Source of the DNA: Prionace glauca
Lineage: Eukaryota; Chordata; Chondrichthyes; Carcharhiniformes; Carcharhinidae
Length of the DNA stretch: 64,000 bases
Assembly (NCBI GenBank): GCA_037974335.1
Contig: CM075724.1
Span: 72,162,850-72,226,849, forward strand
Direction of reading: 5' to 3'
This document shows positions 22,505 to 34,692 of this stretch, one piece after another. The position numbers were made by a program, and so were the translations under genes. Each line of letters opens with the position of its first letter. Position 1 is the stretch's first letter. Below the pieces are notes generated by a model, which was not told where the DNA came from, ran no database searches, and worked only from the letters and a program-made list of their open reading frames with translations.

Positions 22505-23448
22505 GGCTCAAAGCCAGAGATGCAAGTCAGTATGGACAAATTTTCCAAATGTTGTGACAACTTTGGACTCACCTTCAACATTAAAAAAAACAAAGCAATG
22601 CACCATACACAGAACCCATAATCACAATCAAAGGGCAGAAACTACCGACAGTCGACCAGTTCACTTATCTTGGCAGCACCCTCTCTCAAGCAGTGACTAT
22701 TGAAATAGAAGTTAACTGCAGAATAGCAAAGGCAAGTTCTGCTTTCGGCAGTCTGTGTTCCACTGTATGGGAACGTCCCGGAATCAGACCAGCATCAAAA
22801 CTGAAGGTCTAGAGTTCCGTGGCACACACTATCATGTACGCCTGTGAAACGTGGACTGTGTATCGAAGGCATGCAAGACAGCTCTGTCATTTCCACATGA
22901 TTGTCTTCGCAGAATATTAGACATCAGATGACAAGACAAAGTACCAGACACAAGTTATGTTTAGAGCAAGTCTACCATCAGTCCACACACTGCTGATGAC
23001 AGAGCAGACCCAGTGGACAGATCATGTTATCCATATGCCAGACCAGCGCATAACCAAGCCGTTCATTTTTGGGGAACTCTCTGCTGGAAGATGCTCCCAT
23101 GGAGGGCAGAAGAAACGTTACAAAGACACGCTCAAGGCCTCCCTGAAGTCACTTGACGTAGACATGACCACCTGGGAAACACTGGCTCAAAACCGCCCTA
23201 CCTGATGCTGTCTCATCCACTACGGCTATCAAGCTTACAAAGTAAGGTGCATTGCTGAAGCACAAGTTAAGCGCGAGCTGTGCAAGTCCAGAGCCACCAG
23301 TGCAACAACTGTAGTGCCTACACAAGTCTGTCCAATATGCGGCAGGACGTTCAATGCCCGAATTGGCCTGATCAGTTATCTTCAGACACATTGCATCCAG
23401 CCTCAAAATGACTAATTGTGTTGTGCTCCTCATCGATGACGATGGATG
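22505..23448 (+). mobile_element. LINE ORF2 C-terminal fragment in array unit 2
   Basis: Repeat of 20017-20960, with the same stops and the same finger-like end, so the decay predates the duplication. Confidence 0.65.
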
Positions 23449-23576
23449 AACAACAACCGTTGATAATACAATGGATACAATGGATAATACAATGGATAAT
23501 ACAATAACCTCAAATTCAGCTAAGTAATCATGCTGCAGGTGAAAACTAATCATAGAACATAGATAGAACATGGAAC

Positions 23577-24118
23577 ATTACAGCACAAACAGGCCCTTCG
23601 GCCCTCGAGTTGCGCCGATCACATCAACCCCACCAATCTATAGACCTATCTATAACCCCCAATCCCATTAAACCCCATATACTCATCCAGAAGTCTTTTA
23701 AAAGACCCCAGCGAGTTCGCCTCCACCACCGATGACGGCAGCCGATTCCATTCACTCACCACCCTCTGAGTGAAAAACTTACCCCTAACATCACCTCTGT
23801 ACTTCCCTCCCCGCACCTTAAATCTGTGTCCTCTCGTAGCGATCATTTCAACCCAGGGAAATAGCCTCTGAGAGTTCACCCTATCTATTCCTCTCAACAT
23901 TTTATAAACTTCTATCAGGTCGCCTCTCAACCTTCGCCTCTCTAGGGAAAAGAGTCCCAGCTCCCTCAACCTATCTTCATAAGGCATGCCTCCCAGTCCA
24001 GGCAACATCCTTGTAAATCTCCTCTGCACCCTTTCAATAGCTTCTACGTCTTTCCTATAGTGAGGCGACCAGAACTGCGCACAGTACTCCAAATGAGGCC
24101 TGACAAGGGTCCTGTAAA
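23577..24118 (-). mobile_element. LINE-B 3' part, partial array unit 3
   Basis: The third unit stops after about 540 bases at GGGTCCTGTAAA|CATATAAATGG. It is open on the minus strand from 24092 to 23646 and shares the unit-2 variants (ACTTACCCCTAAC, GATCATTTCAACCCAGGG). Units 2 and 3 are therefore closer to each other than to unit 1. Confidence 0.88.
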
Positions 24119-24478
24119 CATATAAATGGTTTGGGAGTTAGCAAATTGAGTGGAAACTGAGAACTCGGTGCATGTATGAATTTCTTGGGGAGGCGTAATA
24201 TACACTTGTCACGTTCATGTGCAACTACGAACGATACGGGTTCTTAAATTAAGATTGCTGTTCAGTATACAGATAGCGAATATTTACTTTATTAGTTCTG
24301 TTACGAAGGGGAGGTTGATCTCCTTTTTGAGAACGAACACTCAATCACTCAAAAAGAATTACTTCCCTTCATAATCTATTAAAGTGTGTATGAGAAGGGA
24401 TAATGTCAGCATTTCAGTTACCTGTAGTGACCAAATCGAAATAACTACCTGAGACTGTTTTTGCTTCTCATATATTGA
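24119..24478. other. No gene seen
   Basis: Unassigned AT-rich sequence between the array and the LTR-like repeats. Confidence 0.35.
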
Positions 24479-25595
24479 GTCAGTCTGTGTGCTGCTTGCA
24501 CAGTTTATTCAGTACAGAATAAAATCTACCTTTTGTAAAAGAATCATGAAATTTTACAATTTCTACATTGTAGAAGACTTTTTGATAATTTGACAAAGTT
24601 TTCACAACACCTTCACCCCTTAAGGAAAGAATGAACCATTGTCATGAAACGTTGGCTTCATTTTTTAATATTTCACGATAAAACATATGCAATAACATTT
24701 TCATGGCCCATAACTTGTATAATCTGTAAAATAAATGTTTGTAACAAGTGGCACTTTATCTAATTAACAGTAAACAGCCAAAACTATTGACAAACCGAAT
24801 AAAACATTATGCTAACAGAATGTTATTTAGATAGGTACAATTCCCATTTATTGAAAAAAAATGAAATATGTTGTCACACTCAAAATGGAACTAGGTGTTA
24901 TCTTCTGGAATCTTCTTTCTTCTTTATCTTCAGTTTTCACTATCTTCTGTTGGCACCGTTGTGATTAAAATGAGGCTTTTGTTTAAGATATCAATGTAGC
25001 TGTTACACTATTAGATGACAGTTGCTGGTAGTGTGCATTTCTCTCAGAGCAGAACTAAGCTGTTACTCAGCAGGTGCCAGACGTTCATTTACCGTTTGTG
25101 CTCCTGATCCTGCCTTTTATACCCCTAATGATGTACCAAAATCCCTATAATGGGATTGGTTTTGCAGATTATCAAAACATCAAATTCAAATCTGATATGT
25201 TGCTGCTATTCAAATGCCTATTTCAAATTGATTGGTTAAAATTCTAAGACATGTTCTGATTCAGATGCCTAAGGTCTGTTACCAAGACAACTCTGCTGTC
25301 TTTGCCTCTCATACATTGTTTCAGCCTGTGTACTGCTTGCATCTACTTCCATTCAGTGCAGAACAAAAACTACATTTCCTAAAAGAAACATTAAAATTTT
25401 AAAATTTCTAACATTTAAGAACATTTTTCGATAATATGGCAAGCTCTAACTTCACCATACCTTCAACCCTTAAGAAAAGAATGAACCATCATCATGAAAA
25501 GTTGGTTTCAATTTTTCCAACTCACGGTAAAACATGTGCAATAACATTTTTATGACTCACAACAGGTACAATCTGTAAATTAAATGTTGGTAACA
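24479..25595. repeat. Pair of diverged direct repeats, LTR-like, beside a Ty3/gypsy fossil
   Basis: About 265 bases at 24479-24745 (from GTCTGTGTGCTGCTTGCA to AAATAAATGTTTGTAACA) recur diverged at 25321-25590. A third, shorter copy is at 15973. They lie directly downstream of the fossil's RNase H region in its own orientation, where a 3' LTR would be expected. That they are LTR remnants is inference. Confidence 0.45.
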
Positions 25596-25599
25596 TAAG

Positions 25600-27308
25600 A
25601 TCCCAATAAAAAAGTCTGGTGGTCTTATCTATTAATCTTTCCAGAAATGTCAAAGGATTCTGATCAGTATACACCATTAATTCTGATGAATTATTTGTAA
25701 CATAAGCATTAAAATTTTGTCAGGATACTACTAAACTTACTAAATCCTTTTCAATATTGAAATATTTTGTAAGGCACATATTTTGGGGGATTTTGTTTTT
25801 CGAAAAAATAGCCGATTGGCATTTCAATTCCAAACTTGTTCTCCTGTAACAACACATTTCTAACACTTACATTGCTGACGTTAATTGTAACTTCAAATGT
25901 TTTCAAAAAGTTTGGTGTGGCTAAAACAGGTGTAGTGGTTAACACTGCTTTCAAATTCTGAAATGTCTCTTGGTATTGTTCTGTTCACCAGCGTTCCATG
26001 TTTTTTTTTTAACAAGATCGTCAACTGGCTGCTAAAATTTCATACGTAATTTCATAGAAGCCGCTCAATCCCAAAACTCAGAGCCCGTTCTTCTTCAATG
26101 AAGGTCTTTGAAATTCCTCGATGGCCTCCATCTTCAGATTTCTCAGTCTCATCCATCCATATCCAATATCGTGTCATAAGAACATCACTCTGCCTCCGCA
26201 AATTCAGTTTTGCCAAGTTTCTGACCAATTTTGCGTTTCGCAGTCTCTCAAAGAACTCCGCCAAATGCTCCATGTGATCTTTCCAAGAATAATTAAAGAT
26301 CACTGAGTCGCCAATGTAAACATCTATCTGGCAACAACTCTCTTCATAAAAGTAGTGGGTGCATTTTTACTCCCAAATAGCATTATTTTAAATTGAAATA
26401 TCCCATTTGCGGTTACAAAGGCAGACACTTTTGTTGCTCTCTCTGAGAAAGGCACTTGCCAATCACCGTGAAGTAAGTCCAACTTTGTGATGTAAATAGT
26501 TTGTCCTACCTTTCCCACACAATCCTCCAGCCTTGGAATTGGCTATGAATCAGATTAAGTCATAGTGTTGGCCTTGCGATAATCTATGCAAAATTGTTGA
26601 GTGCAATCAGATTTGAGGACCAACTCTGTTGGCAAACTCCACTTGCTTTGACTTGGCTCTCTGATATCTTCTTATAGCATTGCTTTCACTTCTTCTGAAC
26701 CTGAACTGCTTTGAGAGGAATTTGCCTTTAGGGTATTATTTTATAAGAACAGCATTCCCTACATCAACCTCATGTACTATGCCTTCAGTCCTCCCAATTC
26801 TCTTTTTACATAGGACCTCATAGCACCGCAACACGGCTTTAAATACACTTCTCTAGTGCTGAGGCAGGTAACTCACCATCCCTATTCCATTCCTTAAGTT
26901 CTTCTTCATTATTCAATTTATTCTGAGGCACACCAAAATCTTCATCTGGATTTGATTCCTCACTCTGACTGGCAGTTTCTAATACTTGCTCCTCCAGTTT
27001 CCTGTCCCTGTTATAATACTCTTTCAGCATGTTCACATGACATACCCTATGCATTATTTTCCTATCTGTCATTGTTACCAGATAATTCATCTTTATTTCG
27101 TCTCAATCTGAGAACAACTGACCCCTAAACTTAGCCAACAATTGATCTCCTACAACTGGTAATAGCACGAATACATTACCCCCGTGGGCAGACGTAGAAT
27201 TTCAGATTTCTTATCTGCTTCTTGTTTCATTACTTGTTGTGCCATTCGCAAAAGTTGGGTAGTTAATTCGCACATTTTGATTAATCTTTTTTTCATCTCA
27301 TCTATATA
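25600..27308 (-). mobile_element. Fossil Ty3/gypsy retrotransposon, Gmr1-like domain order (broken)
   Basis: On the minus strand, going 5' to 3', the remnants are an integrase C-terminal region (CELTTQLLRMAQQVMKQ, then CHVNMLKEYYNRD), a reverse transcriptase (ITKLDLLHGDWQVPFSE, FGSKNAPTTF) and the RNase H start (PVLATPNFLKTFEVTI). Integrase lying upstream of RT is the order known from Gmr1-type Ty3/gypsy elements of fish and other deuterostomes. The copy is old and broken in many places. Its 5' side is cut at 27309 by another repeat. Confidence 0.75.
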
Positions 27309-27726
27309 ATCCAACTGCGAGATAGAACAAAGAACAAAGAACAACACAGCACGGGAAACAGGCCCTTCGGCCAAACGAGCCCTCGCCGCCGTCCCATTGT
27401 CAGTGACCTATTCATGATTTTACTCTATGCCTAATGTGAGGATCAGGGAGGTCCAATATAGGGACAATTTGTTACCCAATCAATCAGCCTAAAAGCAGAT
27501 TTTTGGGATGTGGGAGGAAACCGGAGCACCCGGAGGAAACCCACGCAAACACGGGGAGAACGCGCAAACTCCCACGGACACAGGCCCAAATCCATGTGTC
27601 CGCACAGCAACAGAGATAGTCTCTGAGCTGTCATGTTGACCTCGAGATGGTCCAGTTTAAGCACACCAACGACATGAAGCAGTAGGCAACTCCCGAAGCA
27701 ACATCCAAGAGCAGCCCACCACAACC
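27309..27726 (-). mobile_element. LINE-D-type composite 3' end (V-SINE-like block, TTCTTTG tail)
   Basis: On the minus strand: CTTCATGTCGTTGGTGTGC, then the ACAGCTCAGAGACTA head, then GGGTTTCCTCCGGGTGCTCC and GGTTTCCTCCCACATCCC, and finally GGCCGAAGGGCC with TTCTTTG units. The same composite is found at 32280-32755 and 55990-56442, both attached to LINE-D. The 5' border here is fused to a LINE-B copy running the other way. Confidence 0.75.
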
Positions 27727-28460
27727 AGGAGTCTTAGTAGCGTTGAAGAGCAGAAGGATCTCGGGGTCCGGGTCCACAGGACTCTTAAATCGGCCTCGCA
27801 GGTGGAGGAGGTGGTCAAGAAGGCGTATGGTATACTGGCCTTCATTAATCGAGGGATTGAGTTTAGGAGTCGGGAGGTAATGCTGCAACTTTACAGGACC
27901 CTTGTCAGGCCTCATTTGGATACCGTGCGCAGTTCTGGTCGCCTCACTATAGGAAAGACGGAAAAGCTATTGAAAGGGTGCAGAGGAGATTTACAAGGAT
28001 GTTGCCTGGACTGGGAGGCATGCTTTATGAAGATAGGTTGAGGGAGCTGGGACTCTTTTCCCTAGAGAGGCGAAGGTTGAGAGGCGACCTGATAGAGGTT
28101 TATAAAATGTTGAGAGGAATAGATAGGGTGGACTCTCAGAGGCTATTTCCCCGGGTTGAAATGGTCGCTACGAGAGGACACAGATTTAAGGTGCGGAGAG
28201 GGAAGTACAGAGGTGATGTTAGGGGTAAGTTTTTCACTCAGAGGGTGGTGAGTGAATGGAATCGGCTGCCGTCATCGGTGGTGGAGGCGAACTCGCTGGG
28301 GTCTTTTATAAGACTTCTGGATGAGTATATGGGGTTTAATGGGATTGGGGGTTATAGATAGGTCTATAGATTGGTGGGGTTGATGCGATCGGCGCAACTC
28401 GAGGGCCGAAGGGCCTGTTTGAGCTGTAATGTTCTATGTTCTATATAATGTTCTATGTTT
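27727..28460 (+). mobile_element. LINE-B (CR1-type) 3' part
   Basis: The copy starts within ORF2 at GGAGTCTTAGTAGCGTTGAAG and runs through VEEVVKKAYGILAFINRGIE, QRRFTRMLPGLGGM and FNGIGGYR to GGGCCGAAGGGCC and the TTCTATG tail. One frameshift near 27920-27960 separates 27802-28041 from 27978-28361. The endonuclease and RT core are absent. Confidence 0.88.
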
Positions 28461-30232
28461 TATATTGGGATTCGGAAAGGCAGCATAATGATTTAGACCA
28501 AATAGCGAAGCCGAGAATAAGAAACCATTGTTGGGTATCCCCAGTATACTTATTCGAGCTGACCGTATATTTCTGTTGTTTGCACCAACATGTTGGTGAG
28601 AGACCGGTGCAGATGTGGGTTCGTGGCGAGGTCCTTGAGTCAACGGAGATAGTGATGCCGTAGTGCCAAGAGAAGACACTTCAATTGAGTATATATTTAT
28701 GTTTCAATCGAAACAAATTGTACCACAGTATATAGTGTGAAAAAACCAGACGACGGTTAATGAACGTTGGAGGAAGGTGGTGTGGCCAGTAGTATCCTAA
28801 TCGGCATAGACGTTGAGAAAGATGGACGAAGTCAGCTCAACTTTGTGACACTGATGTTGGAAGTCATGCATCACTTTGCTAAGAATATTTTCATACGATG
28901 CTGGAGAAGAAAGCTTATTGAACAAATTTAAATGGAAAGATGTGTACCGTAGGCTCTTAGCCCAAAGGCAAAACAATGCTGAATGTGTTTTGCAGGTGCA
29001 TGTGTAGGCATGTTTGTACATTAAACATTAAGTTATTGTTACTGTCTGCATTAGAATTGTTCCATGTGCATCTGACGGAAACATTCAGAGCGATATGTGG
29101 AGCTATCAGTACATTTTGGAAATATAAACATAGCATTTTCTTGCCCATGTTTGAAAATGTAATTTGAAACAGTTTTCTGTTCTGAAGTAATGTGAGACAT
29201 TTCAGCATCATAGATAGTTATATATACCAAAGCATATCATATGCAAACTAACCACCAATTTTATGTTAATACGAAATGAATAATAAGATTTAACTGATTG
29301 GTTGGGTGTTCTGTTCACTCTATGGAATTCACTTCTCCTGGTCATTGGTAAAATTAAATTGTTCCCATTATCTATTTGTTAATATGCTTCTTTAAGAATC
29401 CAGACTCATCCCAGGTTAGGTTTAATATACATACCCTTCTCAAGAGCAACTAGGGATAGGCAATAAATGGTGGCCAGCCAGCGACGTCCATGTCCCACGA
29501 ATGAATTTTTAAAATGTTCAGTTACACAAACAAAAACGTATTAGCTCGTTTTGGCTTGTGTATCTGAACATTACCCAAAATCCCATCTAAGGCCTTGGTG
29601 ATTTTTTTTTTATTTCCATTCCACTTGAAATCTGAAGTTAGGTAAGAAATCTTAACTGATCTCCAAATGGGTATGTACAAATGAGTATGAGATAGAACCA
29701 TCAAATTACTCCAAACAAATATGATTTTTTAAAATACAAAGCAAGAAGCTGGCTCCCACGAAGTGAAGAAATCTCTGCTCCTGCAGCGGAACAAACTCGG
29801 CGGCATAATTTCCAAATGGCTTGGTGTCATTAGCCGAAATAAACAGCATCCATTTACAAGGGAGCAGAAATATATTACATTTAAATCTTGGTTCTCATGG
29901 TGCAAGGGGGCCCGGACATGCTTCACTGCCGAATACATACTTTAGAAATTTAATTTGCATTTTGATACAAGGAAATGTTGCCGCGATTTGAGCACAGAAA
30001 GCTCCCACGTGCAATAATGTGATAAATAAGCAATTAAATTGATCTCTACCTGTCCGGTTGGAGATAAACTTTTGAAAGGCGGCCTAGAGGCTTTTCTGGT
30101 TCTCTCTTAAACAGCACCATGGAATATTTTACATACACTTCATCTAGTAGATGAAATCTTAGTTAAGGGTATTATCTGAAACCAATCCCTCAGTTCTGCA
30201 GTCGTTTATGCGTTTCCTGCTCCAATTTACTA
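28461..30232. other. Mostly unassigned sequence with one possible repeat fragment
   Basis: There is no gene-like frame. At 29420-29515 the phrase CAACTAGGGATAGGCAATAAATGG.. GCGACGTCCATGTCCC looks like the 3' end of a dispersed vertebrate repeat I cannot name from sequence alone. Confidence 0.35.
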
Positions 30233-30592
30233 TCATAGAAATCATACAAAACCCTACAGTACAGAAAGAGGCCATTCGGCCCACCGAATCTGCACCGACC
30301 ACAATCCGTCCCCCAGGCCCCACCCCTACATCCCTACATATTTCACCTACTAATCCCTCTAACCTACGCATCTCAGGACACTAAGGGGCAATTTTATTAG
30401 CATGGCCAATCAACCTAACCCGCACATCTTTGTACTGTGGGAGGAAACCAGAGCACCCAGAAGAAACCCATGCAGACACGAGGAGAATGTGCAAACTCCA
30501 CACTGACTGATACCCAAGCTGGGAATCGAACCCAGGTCCCTAGAGCTGTGAAGCAGCAGTGTTAACCACTGTACGAACGTCCCGCCCCCACA
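30233..30592 (-). mobile_element. tRNA-derived SINE, near complete
   Basis: The minus strand has a tRNA-like head with GGTTCGATTCCCAGCTTGG as B box, the central block GTTTCTTCTGGGTGCTCTGG and TTTCCTCCCACAG, then GGTGGGCCGAATGGCCTCTT and CTGTACTGTAGGGTTTTGTA. The 3' hairpin GGCC-GAAT-GGCC (30270-30281) parallels the LINE hairpins. It is the same SINE family as 7010-7335 and 49636-49980. Confidence 0.8.
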
Positions 30593-31475
30593 TAGCTATT
30601 AACAGGAATTTGGAGAGCAGTTAATTGGTCAAGCATATTAGCTTACTTCTATGTTTCCCGGTATGCCCTCATCTTATCAACGAAATATATGGACGTTCCA
30701 TTGGAAATGAAATCAATTGCACTATTTCCTACCTTTACGTTTTGTTACTGGATATGCCTTCCTCAAAATTGTCACGAACAATGGAATCGTGATTCCATTT
30801 CCTGCGGATGCATACATTTGTGTGCACTATAAATCTATCATCTCCTGTAAAATGAATATTAGAAATAAAACTTGAGTTTGTATCAGTATTGGACATTCCC
30901 ACCCTTCAGTATCGCCTACCATCGTTTCACAATTTCACTATTATGGAGTTCCATTAAAAATAAAACTACAGCTAAGAATGGCATGAGCGTTTAATATTTC
31001 TTTTCAATTTCAATTCCTAGCTTAGTTTGCATAAGACAATATTGATACTGTAATTTTGAAAGGTCGATTTCTTCACTGCCCACGAACAACCCTCAAAGAG
31101 ATAATGTTAGGAATTTTGCTTTGAACGAATGATACATTGCACCTAACCCGCCTACTGGTTTCTACTCCCGACCAGAGCAAATGTATTAACGTAGCCCAGA
31201 TTTTCAGTGAGAAACGTTTAACATAAAACTGATTTGCTGGCAGCTTTAGCCATGGGTAGTTAATAAATCCACACTATTGTTCCATTAAGTATTGAAATGC
31301 CACTGATGTGTTTTGAAAAGAACATGGAAAAATGTCAAGAATTGTCCATGATATTAGAGATCAAGTCTGTCTCAATGGTGACACTGTTGCCTCATGAGAC
31401 GGAGGTAACGACTTGAAGTCCTTCTTCTGTTGCCTATCAAAATTTGAAACAAAATCAATATCCCTTCACAGGAGT
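30593..31475. other. No gene or clear repeat seen
   Basis: AT-rich sequence with no significant open frame. Confidence 0.35.
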
Positions 31476-32757
31476 TTGGGCAGATATATGGCAAATGGAG
31501 TTGTATCCGGATAAATGTGAGGTGATGCATATTGGCAGGAATAATGTAGGGGGGAGTTATATGATAAAGGGTAAGCCTATAAAGAATATAGAAACGCAGC
31601 GAGACCTGGGGATGCAAGTGCACAAGTCTTTGAAGGTGGCAGTACAAATGGCTGTGAAGAAAGCCTATGGTATGTTAGCTTTTATAGGAAGGGGTATAGA
31701 ATATAAGAGCTGGAGTCTAATGTTGCAGTTGTATAGAACGTTGGTTAGGCCACATTTAGAGTACTGCGTCCAGTTCAGGTCGCCTTACGTTGAGACTCTG
31801 GAGAGCGTGCAGGGGAGGTTTACCAGGACACTGCCTGGTATGGAAGGACTGGGTTATGAGGAAAGATTGAGTAAATTGAGGCTGTTTTCCCATGAAAGAC
31901 GGCAACTGAGACGGGACTTAATAGAGGTATATAAGATTACAAAGGGTATAGATAAACGAGGTAAGCTATTTCCTATGATAGAGACGCACAGTACGAGGGG
32001 CCATGGGCTTAAGGTGAGGGGAGAGAGGTATAACACGGGTATTAGAGGGAGGTTTTTTCACACAGAGGGTAACAGGGGTATGGAATGCTCTGCCAAGTAA
32101 TGTGGTGGAGGCAGGCACGCTGGAGTTGTTTAAGAGTAACTTAAACAGGCACAGGAGTGGGTTGGAGATTGGAGGGTATAGGAGATTGTTTTAAATAAGG
32201 TTCATTAGCATTAGGACGTCCCTGATAATGTAAAAGTTTGTGGTATGATAATAATGCTTTTCTCTTTTAATTCACAGGTTTTAGGTCGGTCCGCCTTGTT
32301 GTCCAACGAGGGGCATACACGCGATGGGTCGTACTTGCACAGCTTTTAAACGTTTGAGAGTGGCCTAGTGCTTCATGTCGTTAGCGTGCGGTTAAACTGG
32401 ACCAGATACTGGGCAACACGACAGCTCAGTGACTATCACTGTTTGCTGTGCAAACAGATCGATTTGGGCCAGTGTCTGTGGGAGTTTGCACATTGTCCCC
32501 GTGCTTGTGTGCGTTTTCTCCGGGTGCTCCAGTTTCCTCCCACACCCCAAAGATGTGCTATTAGGCTGATTGGAAATAATAAATTGTCCCTAAATTAGTT
32601 TCCCTCAATGTGGAATGCCATAAAACAATAGCTAAGGGTCATGGGTGGAGGGAGGGACTGGTAATGTTAAAATGGCGGCGCGGGCTCGTTGGGCCGAAGG
32701 GCCTGTTTTCCGGGCTGTTTTTGTTCTCTGTTCTTTGTTCTCTATCGTTACAGCATT
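31476..32757 (+). mobile_element. LINE-D (CR1-type), older copy, with composite 3' UTR
   Basis: It starts after the RT catalytic motif (WADIWQMELYPDKCEVMHIG) and runs through KKAYGMLAFIGRGIEYKS, the FTRTLPGMEGLGYEERLSK region and a frameshifted WNALP-type region near 32085. It ends with a 3' UTR including CTCAGTGACTATCACTG, the V-SINE-like block (about 32510-32560), GGCCGAAGGGCC (32692-32703) and TTCTTTG-type units. It is more diverged than the 53-56 kb copy but has the same structure. Confidence 0.82.
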
Positions 32758-33023
32758 GTGGATGTACGTTGGCTAGCTAAATTGAAACACTGCAAAAGTA
32801 TGTGCACAAATCTTTGGAGAAAAACAGGGATAAGAAATAATTGTTGGTCTTGTCAATGACTTGCAGAAGTTAAAGCAAAATTTAGGTACGGATATTATCT
32901 TTTTTTTAAACCTAAGATAATTTTTTATCGAATGAAAATGTTTATTCATCAGCTGTCCTTTTTCATTCGTCTGAATCGTTTTTGCACCTCAAGTGTTATT
33001 TAAAATAAATCGGTAAGTGACGC
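32758..33023. other. Unassigned
   Basis: No feature seen between LINE-D and the decayed C1 exon. Confidence 0.35.
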
Positions 33024-33290
33024 CCATTCGAACGTTGAAATTTGATGATTGGTACGTAGTCGCGTTTTTAAGAGGAAGTGCTTCTTCCAGAGTGCTGGAA
33101 AATTGGTATGGACCCTTAATATTGAGGTGTAGAATTGTGCTTATCCCGATCCCAACATTCACGTCATTCTTGTGCCAAGTAATAGATATGCACCCAAGGC
33201 AAAATTCAGCAGATTTATACACAATAGTCAGAAAAGCCGATGCATTACGTTCAATCTCACGCCAGTGAATCCACAGTCGGATTGGGGGAA
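33024..33290 (-). pseudogene. Decayed C1-type Ig domain exon of a V-C1 receptor paralogue
   Basis: An acceptor TTCCCACAG-like (GTCCCACAG) precedes 33290. The frame stays open for about 88 codons in phase 1. The strands align with the exon at 218-517: FCLGCISITWHKND against FYPDDINVTWYKDG, and SNFNV against ATFNV. The first Ig cysteine position is Tyr. The second also appears as Tyr (ATTYQ against VMCQ), followed by a deletion of about nine residues that removes the V-x-H part. The 3' donor consensus is lost. Without both cysteines the C1 fold is very unlikely to form. It lies 15 kb downstream of the decayed V exon at 48270-48575 on the same strand and probably belonged to one gene. Confidence 0.6.
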
Positions 33291-34290
33291 CTGTGGGACC
33301 AGTTACAAAAGAGAGGAAAACTCGATGAGGAAAACTCGATGCTGGATCAGCATTGATGCGAAATGAATATACGGAGCAAATGAGAAGTTCATTTAAATAA
33401 GCATTTGACTTTTTTGGACTGTGACTAACAGACCATGCTGATCTTACACATCACAACAAATTAACGATATATGCCATTGATTACATGATTGAAATTTATA
33501 GTGAGACACTAGATGAGCTAAAGAATAACATTTCGGTAGTAATAGAACATCTATAAATGCAAAACAAAATAGGATTGAAGAATTTGAAGTTATTTTATCA
33601 AATAAAAAAATCAACATGATACACGAAACATATAAAACATTCAATCTCAAATGCAGTGTGAAATTCTTCATATATTACAGGTCTACATTTTTTTGATGGA
33701 ATAAAGATTGAATCATGATCAATTTGCAGAAATGCTGTTCACAACAGCACACCGAAACACCGGACATGTAAATTTAACATTTTTAAGAAATATGCAAGTA
33801 AAAAATGTAACAAGCTCGAACGCAGAGACAGCTCTGAAGTAAGGGTAAACGGAAGGCTAATTTGAAAATGGAGTGATGAATCGTTACTTCTACAGGTCAC
33901 ATGGAATGCATCTAATCAGTATCATGATTGAAGTTCTTGCGGGACGATTTGTTAATCCTACTGGGAAGTATTAAAATTAACTTACAAGAGTTGTGGGAAC
34001 AAACATTTTCGCAGTTGAATGCTAAGGACATTGAGAGTAAAGAAATGATGAGTAAGAGACAAAGTAAGAGTCTAAGTACTGATTAATGTGCATGAATCTT
34101 AATATGCTGAGGATCGTTCATAAAATTAGTAAATTACAGGTGCAGGTTGCTGTTGTGGCCATAACAGAAACCTGACACAAAGGGCAGGGTTTGGTGTTAC
34201 GTATTTGTAGTATAATTGTTTGGGGATCATATGAAAGAAAGGGGAGGAGTGATTGCATTGATTAAGCAATGTATTGCAATCCTGGAGGAT
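33291..34290. other. No gene seen
   Basis: AT-rich sequence with a 10-base direct repeat GAGGAAAACTCGATG near 33313-33340. Nothing else is recognisable. Confidence 0.35.
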
Positions 34291-34692
34291 ATCATAAGAA
34301 CATAAGAACATAAGAACATAAGAAATAAGAGCAGGAGTAGGCCATCTGGCCCTTCGAGCCTGCCCCGCCATTCAATAAGATCATGGCTGATCTGTCGTGA
34401 CTCAGCTCCACCTTCCCGCCCTCTCCCCATAACCCTTAATCCCTTCTCTTATCAAAAACCCATCAACCCGTTTCTTAAAAATATTTAGCGAGGCAGCCTC
34501 CACCACTTCAACGGGCAGAGAATTCCAGAGATTCACCACCCTTTGAGTGAAGAAGTTCCTCCTCAACTCTGTTCTAAACCGCCCCCCCTTTATCTTGAGG
34601 CTGTGCCCCCTAGTCCTACTGTCTTTTTTGAGCGGGAACAGTCTCTCCACCTCTATCCTATCCATCCCATTCATCATCTTATACATCTCAAA
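34291..34692 (-). mobile_element. LINE-C (CR1-type) 3' end
   Basis: The plus strand opens with four CATAAGAA units (the TTATGTTC tail). It continues with GGCCATCTGGCCCTTCGAGCC and ORF2's last 90 codons on the minus strand (ALKKDSRTRG-like, FFTQRVVNLWNSLPVEVVEA). It is truncated at TACATCTCA. Confidence 0.85.

Larger units (their letters stand above)
21089..23576. repeat. Tandem array unit 2 (2,488 bp)
   Basis: This second unit has the same order as unit 1, with every landmark shifted by exactly 2,488 bp: the MRRPELRT-type antisense frame 19084 to 21572, the MFRASL frame 20469 to 22957. Near-identity means recent duplication, or an assembly collapse or expansion. Confidence 0.9.
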
